64,000 nucleotides of DNA from Nematostella vectensis (lineage: Eukaryota; Cnidaria; Anthozoa; Actiniaria; Edwardsiidae). Numbering within the stretch: the stretch's first letter is position 1; each line of letters begins with the position of its first letter. The notes under the pieces are model-generated. The model was not told the origin of the DNA, did no database searches, and was given only the letters and a program-made list of their open reading frames with translations. The DNA lies in NCBI RefSeq assembly GCF_932526225.1, contig NC_064045.1, positions 16,178,442 to 16,242,441 of the forward strand, written 5' to 3'. The position numbers and the translations under genes are program-made. This document shows, piece after piece, positions 1 through 8,550 of the stretch.

Positions 1-1
1 G

Positions 2-901
2 ATCTCTTCCTACGGGGAAGGGAATCAGAAGTACAGATTTAGTATGGATGAGGCAGCACCGTTTTACCTTCACGAGTCATCATTTGCCTCATCCAAGCTA
101 CTGTTGGAAGACCTGAAGGGACATGTTGACGAATATAAAGCCCATGCGTCATCCTATGGTGTAGGTATTGGAAAAACAAAGAGGAGTGCATTTCAACAAC
201 ATATCATTGTGGATATTAAACGATTCTTTGCCCGACAAGGAATTGAAACTGATATTCCAAATATCCTAAAGACTGTTAAGAGTTTGGCATTTACTGATGA
301 ATTTGGGGAAGTAGAAAGGATCTCAGAAGGCACTGCTTGCAAGATAGCCACTAACAATAATGGAGAAGAATGGACAATGCAAGTGTCAACAATAATATTG
401 GTGGGACCAATACAAGATAAGTACTTCTACTTTGTGAATGGTGATTACATTGTCCCTCTAGTTGAAGACAACTCCCAAGTGCTCCACGAGTGGTGTCAGT
501 CCCCTAAAGTGATTCCTAGGGCATATAGAAGAGACAGTGTTCAGCCGTCAAACTTGATCAAGCGCAAGGTGATCCTTTATCCTGAACCCTCAAATATTGC
601 AAACCCTGCCTACTGGCTGATAATTGACAACAAGACCATTAAAGTCCTCAAGGATGTCTCTGTTCCAGTCTATCCTAGAGAAGGAGAAATAGTGCAGACT
701 TTAGGGGCTGACAATCAGATGTGGTATGGACAAGTGGAGGTTGTACTTCCAAATGAAAATGAGGCAAGAGTAGTTTGGCTCAAGGACACCCAAAGACCTG
801 GAGTTTGGGTGCCGACTCGTCAATCCGATACAGTTCATTTTGGGTCAATGATACGCATTTGCCAAGTGAAACGAGTATTTGGAGGCATTTCAATTGAATA
901 G
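2..901 (+). CDS. Uncharacterised protein, 3' part (5' end outside window)
   Basis: The frame is open from position 2 to a TAG at 899-901. The first ATG is at 44, but 14 sense codons lie in frame upstream of it with no stop, so this is probably the C-terminal part of a larger protein or exon and not a complete 285-residue protein. I do not recognise the family. Counted from the ATG, the last 90 residues contain a VYPREGEIV ... MWYGQVEVV ... ARVVWL pattern, which resembles an SH3-like or Tudor/BAH-type beta-barrel; that is inference from pattern only. There is no signal peptide and no obvious membrane segment. The acidic and aromatic stretch YFYFVNGDYIVPL precedes a basic NLIKRKVILYP stretch. 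The gene converges on the kinase gene to its right. An AATAAA at 1435-1440 could be its poly(A) signal, which would place the minisatellite in its 3' UTR. A mobile-element origin is possible but unproven. Confidence 0.65.
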   Translation: MSSYGEGNQKYRFSMDEAAPFYLHESSFASSKLLLEDLKGHVDEYKAHASSYGVGIGKTKRSAFQQHIIVDIKRFFARQGIETDIPNILKTVKSLAFTDEFGEVERISEGTACKIATNNNGEEWTMQVSTIILVGPIQDKYFYFVNGDYIVPLVEDNSQVLHEWCQSPKVIPRAYRRDSVQPSNLIKRKVILYPEPSNIANPAYWLIIDNKTIKVLKDVSVPVYPREGEIVQTLGADNQMWYGQVEVVLPNENEARVVWLKDTQRPGVWVPTRQSDTVHFGSMIRICQVKRVFGGISIE

Positions 902-970
902 TCATCACCAACAGCAAAATTTCCCTGCAAGCTGCATTTGAGTGCAAGTGCCAGAACCACTACGGACCAC

Positions 971-1373
971 ACCTGAGTCACCACTATTGTTATATCCCCC
1001 TGCAGACAGCACCTGAGTCACCACCAGTGTCAGATCCCCCTGTGGACAGCACCTTAGTCACCACCAGTGTCAGATCCCCCTGTGGACAGCACCTGAGTCA
1101 CCACCAGTGTCAGATCCCCCTGTGGACAGCACCTGAGTCACCACCAGTGTCAGATCCCCCTGTGGACAGCACCTGAGTCACCACCAGTGTCAGATCCCCC
1201 TGTGGACAGCACCTGAGTCACCACCAGTGTCAGATCCCCCTGTGGACAGCACCTGAGTCACAACCAGTGTCAGATCCCCCTGTGGACAGCACCTGAGTCA
1301 CCACCAGTGTCAGATCCCCCTGTGGACAGCACCCGAGTCACCACCAGTGTCAGATCCCCCCTGTGGATAGCAC
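971..1373. repeat. 40-bp minisatellite, about 10 copies
   Basis: The unit is built from ACCTGAGTCA, CCACCAGTGT, CAGATCCCCC and TGTGGACAGC, and it recurs every 40 bp. The first copy (971-1010) is degenerate, with CCACTATTGT and TATATCCCCC. Inner copies are almost identical with single changes: ACCTTAGTCA near 1051, CAACCAGTGT at 1261 and ACCCGAGTCA at 1331. The last copy gains one C and decays at about 1373. A 40-bp period is not a multiple of three, so it is not a coding repeat. It is much more GC-rich than its surroundings and lies between two convergent genes, starting 70 bp after the first gene's stop codon. Confidence 0.95.
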
Positions 1374-1601
1374 TAGGACAGTGCTCTTTTCAGAGACAAA
1401 AGTCATGACCTTATGCAACCAACCCCTAGTTACAAATAAAGAGTAGATAGATAGTACTCCTTTAAAGCAAAATGAACAGTGATAATATACTGTACAACTT
1501 ATATTTTGTATATGAAGTATCCTTACTCTAACTAAATCTACATTGCACAAGTTATTTTTTGTGGAAACCCTAATGTTGGCATGAAGATCGTCTTGTACTT
1601 T
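1374..1601. other. Intergenic 3' flank between convergent genes
   Basis: This is AT-rich sequence with no supported gene. A plus-strand AATAAA at 1435-1440 is a plausible poly(A) signal for the upstream gene. I found no AATAAA on the minus strand for the kinase gene within this stretch. Confidence 0.5.
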
Positions 1602-1906
1602 TTATCTATCTGTGGGGCCATGGATGGAACACTCTAGTGCTTTATTAATGATCACCATAGCTTTCTCTATTGTGATTCGTTTGCTAGGATAGTGATGAGT
1701 TAATAGCTGGCCAAGTTTAAAAAGTTCATTGTACCCTTCTCGGCTATCTGTTTCAAAAATCACCTTTAAAGAGGTACAATATAAATAGCCAAATGAAAAG
1801 ATATCACTTGCAATGCTTTGCCGTTTACCAACAGAGATCTCAGGTGCTATGTGTGGGTACTTTCTTCTGTATAATGTCCTTTCTGAATAAGTCATCTTTG
1901 CCATTG
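1602..1906 (-). other. Kinase exon 3 (C-lobe)
   Basis: The exon is 305 nt including the TAA stop at 1602-1604. It begins at the Ala split codon and then MAKMTYSERT. It contains KYPHIAPEI (subdomain VIII) and ASDIFSFGYLY (subdomain IX), and ends at GPTDR. The C-lobe is short (about 78 residues after APE), close to the minimum for a complete kinase fold. Confidence 0.85.
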
Positions 1907-3927
1907 CTAAAAATTAAAAAGATGATAGTTAAGACAGTTTTACAGGGGGTCCATTTGAGGTAAAGTAAAGTAATGCTCTGTAAAAGAACTAGGCAACCTA
2001 ACACCAAGTGCATGCTGACATGTGTTATATGGCTTATTAGACAAATGTAATGTGGGAAAGTCAAGCAAAGACTATTGTTCTTCCTCTTTTTGAGGAAAAT
2101 CTCCAATTGTGAGGAAAATCTCCAATAAGATATATTAGGGAGCACATGTTTCACATAATTTCCTCAAAATCATATTATACTGTATATGTTGTGCCTGTAT
2201 GTTTAATACAAAAATATCCTGTGGGGAAAGCTTTTTGTCACAGGACACTGGGACTAGTTCTTGCATGGATAATTTAAATGGGAAAGAGAAAAACTTTTGA
2301 AAATAAGCTTTTTCTAATTTAAGCAGCAACAAGTGTAATAGTCAAAGTGTAGCCAAGCCAGAACAAAAGAGTACAAAGACAAGAGTGTATTGAAAATACT
2401 GGGTTTATGAAAACCAACAAGCCTTACCGAATTAATGTTTCCAGTATTTGTAATGTAATGGTCAAAGTAAAATGTGTCCAGGCAAGTGAGTCGAATATCC
2501 AATATTATGGGGGGAAAATAACGAAATGGAAGGCCCATCCTATTAACTTGGAAGAGTGATAAGGTGTAACTCACCTCTTGGTCTATTTTCTCTTGTTGCT
2601 TTCCCAAAGTCAATCAGTATGGGCCGTATCCTACTGCCCACTTTCTCAATTATGAAATTGTTTGACTTGATGTCATTGTGCAATATGTGTTGCTGATGCA
2701 TATGACTAATCGCAAAGCACATGTCATACATCACAGATAGAAATACTCCCTTACTTAAGGAATTATTTTCTTCCCTTAAAAATGTTGAGTATGTCTTTGG
2801 AATTCCATTGATTGTGCAGAGTTTGGTTAGGAGGAGAAATGGAATTTCATCTGTGGATACTCCTACAAGCATGGCAATGTTTGGATGGCTTGGTATCTCA
2901 GTAAGGATCTCACACTCTTTGTGGACAGCCTTATAATCCTGTTGGTCTTTAAATGTTTTGACCGCAACTGTTACTCCTTTATATATTCCTGAAAAGCACT
3001 TTCCAAATGTCCCTTCACCTATGCAGTCTTGCTGGCTTAACTGAAGATCTCCCCGGAATATGTTAAGTGAAGGTATTTTGTAACATTTGAACTCAGTACC
3101 TGGTTGACTATTGTTTGTGGTGTTTAGCTTGTCTTGATCAGCATGTGCTGTTAGTGCAGGAGTGCTTGGTTTAACAAGCACACAAGAATCTTGTTCCTTT
3201 GCTTTAATGCCAAAGTAATACCAGCATGAGTGAATCCGTTTCCTTTGCACATTTGGGAAGGTCTTTTTTATCACACGTCCCAAACAGTGAGGTGAAATCT
3301 CAAATAAACCCAATAAGCCTCCTTGCAAACGGTTTCTGACAGTGAGTACCATCACTCTGTCAAAGGGCTGGCCAGTTGTAAAAATCTCATTTAGCCTGTA
3401 GTAAACAAAATAACCATAAGCTTAACTAGTATAAGCTTTTAACCTTGATTAAGTTCTTATCCTCTTATGTCTAGAGGGCAATGCGGTATGATAAAAATTG
3501 AATTAAGTAAATTCTGTTTAGGAAAGTGAGCTAATAAAAGGTATAAGCCTACAAGCCGACTTGCGTGACGCGTGGTCTCGTAGGTTATGAAACCCTATGT
3601 ATATGGAATTAAATCCGCTTGGATCACGGTGAAATGTCGTCCATCCTACAATATAATCGGCTATATTATATTTTTAGGGTATCAAACAATGCTGCGTAAG
3701 ATATATTTTTCAAAATGAAACAAAACAAAACAACTGTCACGTAAGTCGGATTCACACAATCAATAATCGGGCAATTTAAGCGACTCCCGACAGAAAACTT
3801 TTGCACTTTGTCTTGTTGGGTACAATATACATTCATACCCTAACCTTTCACGTATGATCCTTTCCCTTACACGCGCAGATGAACGGCTAGAAAAAATGCA
3901 AACTTCTTTCTGGACCTTCTCCGCCAT
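1602..3927 (-). CDS. Non-RD protein kinase, three exons
   Basis: I join exons 3927-3845, 3395-2575 and 1906-1602 (minus strand), 1,209 nt in total, encoding 402 residues. All junctions are in phase: split codons AG|G and G|CA. The N-terminal part (about residues 1-147) has no domain I recognise. The kinase domain follows. The glycine loop GEGTFGKCFSG starts near residue 154 and VAVK places the ATP lysine near 174. The alpha-C glutamate lies in KECEIL, and HPNI follows. The catalytic loop HNDIKSNNF puts Asp near 269, Lys near 271 and Asn near 274. DFG is at about 290, APE at about 322-324, and SDIFSFG follows. The usual HRD arginine is Asn, so it is a non-RD kinase, but Lys, Asp, Asn and DFG are all present and it is probably active. 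It should phosphorylate proteins using ATP; Ser/Thr versus Tyr specificity cannot be decided, though a TKL-like affinity is plausible. The start ATG at 3927 has G at -3 and +4. The next in-frame ATG upstream is at 3966. Exon 1 is the least certain part. Confidence 0.75.
1907..2574 (-). other. Kinase intron 2 (668 nt)
   Basis: The intron runs from GTGAGT at 2574 to TTTTTAG at 1907. It is AT-rich and holds only short chance open frames. It separates DFG from the APE half of the activation segment. It is phase 1 (G|CA, Ala). Confidence 0.85.
2575..3395 (-). other. Kinase exon 2
   Basis: The exon is 821 nt and carries the N-terminal region and the kinase N-lobe through the DFG motif. The donor is CCAAGAG|GTGAGT at 2575/2574, close to consensus. 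The raw frame runs on for ten codons into the intron before stopping, which is expected of read-through and is not real coding. Confidence 0.85.
3396..3844 (-). other. Kinase intron 1 (449 nt)
   Basis: The acceptor is TTTTGTTTACTACAG|G ending at 3396, with a good pyrimidine-rich tract. The reading frame downstream is open from the acceptor through the first ATG of exon 2 (3352). That is why I treat the exon 2 ATG as internal. Confidence 0.6.
3845..3927 (-). other. Kinase exon 1 (predicted)
   Basis: The exon is 83 nt and encodes 27 residues beginning MAEKVQKEV plus two bases of an Arg codon. The donor is AAAG|GTTAGG, which is weak. A better-looking GTAAGG donor lies slightly upstream in the exon but would put exon 2 in a frame with an immediate TGA. 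Only the GTTAGG site gives a continuous reading frame (RERIIRER joined to LNEIFTTGQ). Transcript evidence is lacking, so an alternative first exon is possible. Confidence 0.55.
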
Positions 3928-3993
3928 AACTAAGTATTCTTGGCCCGCAAACAACTTTATATGCACAGGGAACCCGCGAGTAAACTTAGCGGA

Positions 3994-4445
3994 ATTTTAC
4001 AAGATATGCCGTAGGCGATTTTACAAACTATTTCCATACTATTTACAAGGTTTCATAGGGCCCCCTTTCTGCACTTTTCCATACTATTTACAAGATGTGC
4101 GCTAGGCGATTTACAGACTATTTCCATACTATTTACAAGGTGAAATCGGGCCCCCTTTCTGCACTTTTCCATACTATTTACAAGATGTGCGGTAAGCGAT
4201 TTACAAGCTATTTCCATACTATTTCCATACTATTTACAAGGTAAAATCAGGCCCCCTTTCTGCACTTTTCCACACTATTTACAAGATGTGCGTTAAGCGA
4301 TTTACAAGCTATTTCCATACTATTTACAGACAATATACAAAGTTAGTTCTGCTGTCCTTGTGTATTTTTCCATACTATTTACAATATGTGTCTCGTAGAT
4401 TTACAAGATATCTCCATACTTTTTCCATACTATTTACATGGTATT
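3994..4445. repeat. Degenerate 90-bp tandem repeat
   Basis: The block contains TTTCCATACTATTTACAAG, a GGGCCCCCTTTCTGCAC segment and GATGTGCGNTAGGCGATTT. It recurs at about 4021, 4111 and 4201 with exact 90-bp spacing. The next copy is 101 bp on because of an inserted 11-bp TTTCCATACTA duplication near 4211-4230. A fifth, more degenerate copy runs to about 4445. It lies immediately upstream of the kinase gene's predicted start. Confidence 0.8.
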
Positions 4446-4629
4446 AAGTACTTGCTTCTGCGTGTAAATAGCTTGTAAATTTTTCCAACACACAGTATGT
4501 AAATCCTAGTTTTACAGAGTATGCAAATGGAAATGCTCACTTACAAAGTGTGTAAATAGTATGTAAACATATTTCCATAGTTTGTAAACAACAATTTACA
4601 TAGGTTTTACATACATGGTGTAAGATACG
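4446..4629. repeat. Inverted copies of the TTTCCATACTATTTAC motif
   Basis: TGTAAATAGTATG at 4551-4563 is the reverse complement of the CATACTATTTACA motif in the 90-bp repeats. GTAAATAGCTTGTAAAT near 4463-4479 mirrors ATTTACAAGCTATTTCC-like copies. Further GTAAA/TTTAC motifs alternate up to the start of array A. Together with the repeats to the left this could fold back as a long imperfect hairpin, like the end of a foldback or MITE-type element. No target-site duplication was seen. Confidence 0.5.
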
Positions 4630-5174
4630 TTGTAATGAAAATTACTTTTAATACTATTGGTATCGTAAACTATCCCAAGCAAAGTCACCATCGGACTGGA
4701 AGTTACATTCGGGACAAGCTTCAGGGTTACATTCGGGAATTTGTTTTACGAGTGTAACCTCCAAAAGGTTACAATCGATAATTTTTTTTCCGAATGTAAA
4801 TTCCAAAAAGTAACATTAGGAAAAATAAAACAGTATACTCGGAAAAAAAAGGTATATCAATCTATCGAGCGCTATGCTCTATGTTAGAATCTACTTAATC
4901 AAGTTATCCAAGGAATCTAGTTAGTTCTTGTGTGCATAAAATATGTACAGGATCGTGAACAAAGCATGAGCACATCAAAGATGCTGAGAGTACATAAAAA
5001 TGTCCCTATAACTTCTTTTTATGTCATGACACACCAAGAACAGTATAATTAAGTATCGATATATAAAAAAAAATAAAGATAAAAAATAGGCTATCAGCGG
5101 GAATCGAACCCGGGTCGCTGCGTTAGTAGTCAAGTGCCCGCAACGAAAGACTAACGTGGCATTGCTGAAGGGAA
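4630..5174. repeat. Array A unit 1 (545 bp)
   Basis: This is the outermost unit. It carries GGAAGTTAC where the others have GGAGGTTAC. Its tRNA-like segment is at 5094-5168. Confidence 0.9.
5094..5168 (-). other. tRNA-like segment with B-box (array A, representative)
   Basis: On the minus strand it contains GGTTCGATTCC, an exact match to the Pol III B-box consensus GGTTCGANTCC, with GGG/CCC around the T-loop. TCAGC and GCTGA at the two ends can pair, giving a 75-nt span, the size of a tRNA. CGTTAGT and ACTAACG inside are also complementary. A T6 run follows a few bases downstream on the minus strand, as a Pol III terminator would. I see no clean A-box, no full acceptor stem and no assignable anticodon, so it is a tRNA-derived or tRNA-like remnant, not a functional tRNA. 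It recurs at 5645-5719, 6258-6332, 6805-6879, 7350-7424, 7896-7970 and 8442-8516. Confidence 0.5.
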
Positions 5175-5725
5175 TTGTAATGAAAATTACTTTTAATACT
5201 ATTGGTATCGTAAACTATTCCAAGCAAAGTCACCATCGGACTGGAGGTTACATTCGGGAAAAGCTTCAGGGTTACATTCGGAAATTTGTTTTACGAGTGT
5301 AACCTCCAAAAGGTTACAATCGATATTTTTTTTTTCCGAATGTAAATTCCAAAAAGTAAAATTAGGAAAAATAAAACAGTATACTTGGAAAAAAAGGTAT
5401 ATCAATCTATCGAGCGCTATGCTCTATGTTAGAATCTACTTAATCAAGTTATCCAAGGAATCTAGTTAGTTCTTGTGTGCATAAAATATGTACAGGATCC
5501 TGAACAAAGCATGAGCACATCAAAGATGCTGAGAGTACATAAAATTGTCCCTATACCTTTTTTTTATGTCATGACACTCCAAGAACAGTATAATTAAGTA
5601 TCGATATTTAAAAACAAAAAAAATATAGAAAAAAAAATAGGCTATCAGCGTTAATCGAACCCGGGTCGCTGCGTTAGTAGTCAAGTGCCCGCAACGAAAG
5701 ACTAACGTGGCATTGCTGAAGGGAA
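5175..5725. repeat. Array A unit 2 (551 bp)
   Basis: The length difference is in the A-rich tract. The tRNA-like segment (5645-5719) has CGTTAATCGAAC instead of CGGGAATCGAAC, which damages the 3' half of its B-box stem. Confidence 0.9.
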
Positions 5726-6338
5726 TTGTAATGAAAATTACTTTTAATACTATTGGTATCGTAAACTATCTCAAGCAAAGTCACCATCGGACTGGAGGTT
5801 ACATTCGGGAAAAGCTTCAGGGTTACATTCGGGAATTTGTTTTACGAGTGTAACCTCCAAAAGGTTACAATCGGTAATTTTTTTTTCGAATGTAAAATCA
5901 AAAAGTAACATTAGGAAAAATAAAACAGTATACTCGGAAAAAAAGGTATATCAATCTATCAAGCGCTATGCTCTATGTTAGAATCTACTTAATCAAGTTA
6001 TCCAAGGAATCTAGTTAGTTCTTGTGTGCATAAAATATGTACAGGATCCTGAACAAAGCATGAGCACATCAAAGATGCTGAGAGTACATAAAAATGTCCC
6101 TATACCTTCTTTTTATGTCATGACACACCAAGAACAGTATAATTAAGTATCGATATTTAAAAAAAAAAGAAAGAAAAAAAAATAGGCTAGCAACAGCAAG
6201 AACAGTATCATTAAGTATTGAGATTAAAAAAAAAAAGAAAGAAAAAAAAATAGGCTATCAGCGGGAATCGAACCCGGGTCGCTGCGTTAGTAGTCAAGTG
6301 CCCGCAACGAAAGACCAACGTGGCATTGCTGAAGGGAA
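5726..6338. repeat. Array A unit 3 (613 bp, internal duplication)
   Basis: The unit carries a 68-bp duplication: CAAGAACAGTAT starts at 6129 and again at 6197, with the A-rich tract and the start of the tRNA-like segment copied between. The complete tRNA-like segment is at 6258-6332. Confidence 0.9.
5794..5869. repeat. Nested hairpins in array A (representative, unit 3)
   Basis: GGAGGTTACATTCG (5794-5807) is the reverse complement, with one mismatch, of CGAGTGTAACCTCC (5845-5858). TGTAACC (5849-5855) also pairs with GGTTACA (5863-5869). The two alternative hairpins share the TAACCTCC arm. The arrangement is present in all seven units, with GGAAGTTAC in unit 1. Confidence 0.7.
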
Positions 6339-6885
6339 TTGTAATGAAAATTACTTTTAATACTATTGGTAACGTAAACTATCCCAAGCAAAGTCACCAT
6401 CGGACTGGAGGTTACATTCTGGAAAAGCTTCAGGGTTACATTCGGGAATTTGTTTTACGAGTGTAACCTCCAAAAGGTTACAATCGATAATTTGTTTTCC
6501 GAATGTAAATTCCAAAAAGTAAAATTAGGAAAAATAAAACAGTATACTCGGAAAAAAAGGTATATCAATCTATCGAGCGCTATGCTCTATGTTAGAATTT
6601 ACTTAATCAAGTTATCCAAGGAATCTAGTTAGTTCTTGTGTGCATAAAATATGTACAGGATCCTGAACAAAGCATGAGCACATCAAAGATGCTGAGAGTA
6701 CATAAAAATGTCCCTATACCTTCTTTTTATGTCATGACACACCAAGAACAGTATAATTAAGTATCGATATTTAAAACAAAAAAGAAAGAAAAAAAAAGAG
6801 GCTATCAGCCGGAATCGAACTCGGGTCGCTGCGTTAGTAGTCAAGTGCCCGCAACGAAAGACTAACGTGGCATTGCTGAAGAAAA
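6339..6885. repeat. Array A unit 4 (547 bp)
   Basis: The tRNA-like segment is at 6805-6879. It has CAGCCGG and GAACTCGGG changes that weaken the B-box arm. Confidence 0.9.
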
Positions 6886-7430
6886 TTGTAATGAAAATTA
6901 CTTTTAATACTATTGGTATCGTAAACTATCCCAAGCAAAGTCACCATCGGACTGGAGGTTACATTCGGGACAAGCTTCAGGGTTACATTCGGGAATTTGT
7001 TTTACGAGTGTAACCTCCAAAAGGTTACAATCGATAATTTTTTTTCCGAATGTAAATTCCAAAAAGTAACATTAGGAAAAATAAAACAGTATACTCGGAA
7101 AAAAAAGGTATATCAATCTATCGAGCGCTATGCTCTATGTTAGAATCTACTTAATCAAGTTATCCAAGGAATCTAGTTAGTTCTTGTGTGCATAAAATAT
7201 GTACAGGATCGTGAACAAAGCATGAGCACATCAAAGATGTTGAGAGTACATAAAAATGTCCCTATACCTTCTTTTTATGTCATGACATACCAAGAACAGT
7301 ATAATTAAGTATCGATATATAAAAAAAAATAAAGATAAAAAATAGGCTATCAGCGGGAATCGAACCCGGGTCGCTGCGTTAGTAGTCAAGTGCCCGCAAC
7401 GAAAGACTAATGTGGCATTGCTGAAGGGAA
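6886..7430. repeat. Array A unit 5 (545 bp)
   Basis: The tRNA-like segment is at 7350-7424. The unit resembles unit 1 in its A-rich tract (AAATAAAGATAAAAAATAGG). Confidence 0.9.
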
Positions 7431-7976
7431 TTGTAATAAAAATTACTTTTAATACTATTGGTATCGTAAACTATTCCAAGCAAAGTCACCATCGGACTGG
7501 AGGTTACATTCGGGAAAAGCTTCAGGGTTACATTCGGAAATTTGTTTTACGAGTGTAACCTCCAAAAGGTTACAATCGATATTTTTTTTTCCGAATGTAA
7601 ATTCCAAAAAGTAAAATTAGGAAAAATAAAACAGTATACTTGGAAAAAAAGGTATATCAATCTATCGAGCGCTATGCTCTATGTTAGAATCTACTTAATC
7701 AAGTTATCCAAGGAATCTAGTTAGTTCTTGTGTGCATAAAATATGTACAGGATCCTGAAGAAAGCATGAGCACATCAAAGATGTTGAGAGTACATAAAAA
7801 TGTCCCTATACCTTCTTTTTATGTCATGACACACCAAGAACAGTATAATTAAGTATCGATATATAAAAAAAAAATAAAGAAAAAAAAATAGGCTAGCAGC
7901 GGGAATCGAACCCGGGTCGCTGCGTTAGTAGTCAAGTTCCCGCAACGAAAGACTAACGTGGCATTGCTGAAGATAG
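7431..7976. repeat. Array A unit 6 (546 bp)
   Basis: It begins TTGTAATAAAAATTAC (G to A in the start motif). The tRNA-like segment is at 7896-7970, with GCAGC replacing TCAGC. Confidence 0.9.
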
Positions 7977-8522
7977 TTGTAATGAAAATTACTTTTAATA
8001 CTATTGGTATCGTAAACTATCCCAAGCAAAGTCACCATCGGACTGGAGGTTACATTCGGGAAAAGCTTCAGGGTTACATTCGGGAATTTGTTTTACGAGT
8101 GTAACCTCCAAAAGGTTACAATCGATAAATTTTTTTCCGAATGTAAATTCCAAAAAGTAACATTAGGAAAAATAAAACAGTATACTCGGAAAAAAAAGGT
8201 ATATCAATCTATCGAGCGCTATGCTCTATGTTAGAATCTACTAAATCAAGTTATCCAAGGAATCTAGTTAGTTCTTGTGTGCATAAAATATGTACAGGAT
8301 CCTGAAAAAAGCATGAGCACATCAAAGATGCTGAGAGTACATAAAAATGTCCCTATACCTTCTTTTTATGTCATGACACACCAAGAACAGTATAATTAAG
8401 TATCGATATTTAAAAAAAAAAAAAGAAAAAAAAATAGGCTATCAGAGGGAATCGAACCCGGGTCGCTGCGTTAGTAGTCAAGTTCCCGCAACCAAAGACT
8501 AAGGTGGCATTGCTGAAGGGAA
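7977..8522. repeat. Array A unit 7 (546 bp)
   Basis: The tRNA-like segment at 8442-8516 is more mutated (CAGAGGG, CAACCAAAGACTAAGG). Confidence 0.9.
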
Positions 8523-8550
8523 TTGTAATGAAAATTACCTTTAATACTAT
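8523..8550. repeat. Array A unit 8, 28-bp stub at junction with array B
   Basis: The unit start motif TTGTAATGAAAATTACC and about ten more bases are kept, then the sequence switches to array B at TTTAAACAAAAC. Array A would read GGTATCGTAAAC at this point, so TAAAC is shared microhomology. Confidence 0.85.

Larger units (their letters stand above)
4630..8550. repeat. Tandem array A: about 546-bp satellite, 7 units plus a stub
   Basis: Each unit begins TTGTAATGAAAATTAC, then has TTACATTCGGG repeats with inverted copies, an AGCGCTATGCTCTATG stretch, TATGTACAGGATC, an A-rich tract, and a minus-strand tRNA-like segment just before the next unit. Unit starts are 4630, 5175, 5726, 6339, 6886, 7431, 7977 and 8523. 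All units are head to tail. The left flank is unrelated repeats; the right end is cut by array B. Short open frames of about 60 codons occur in some copies but are broken by indels in others, so I treat the array as non-coding. Confidence 0.95.

Noticed and set aside
1840-2613. Minus-strand open frames within kinase intron 2
   Set aside because: They lie between a strong donor (2574) and acceptor (1907) and have no coding character.
2721-2936. Plus-strand 71-codon frame
   Set aside because: It is antisense to the kinase exon and is explained by the real gene on the other strand.
3854-4105. Plus-strand 83-codon frame
   Set aside because: It spans kinase exon 1 antisense and the 90-bp repeats; there is no independent support.
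6450-7724. 60-codon plus-strand frames in array A (6450-6632, 7542-7724)
   Set aside because: They are open only in units where the T-run length happens to keep frame; the other units have shifts or stops. They are K/I-rich translations of AT-rich repeat.
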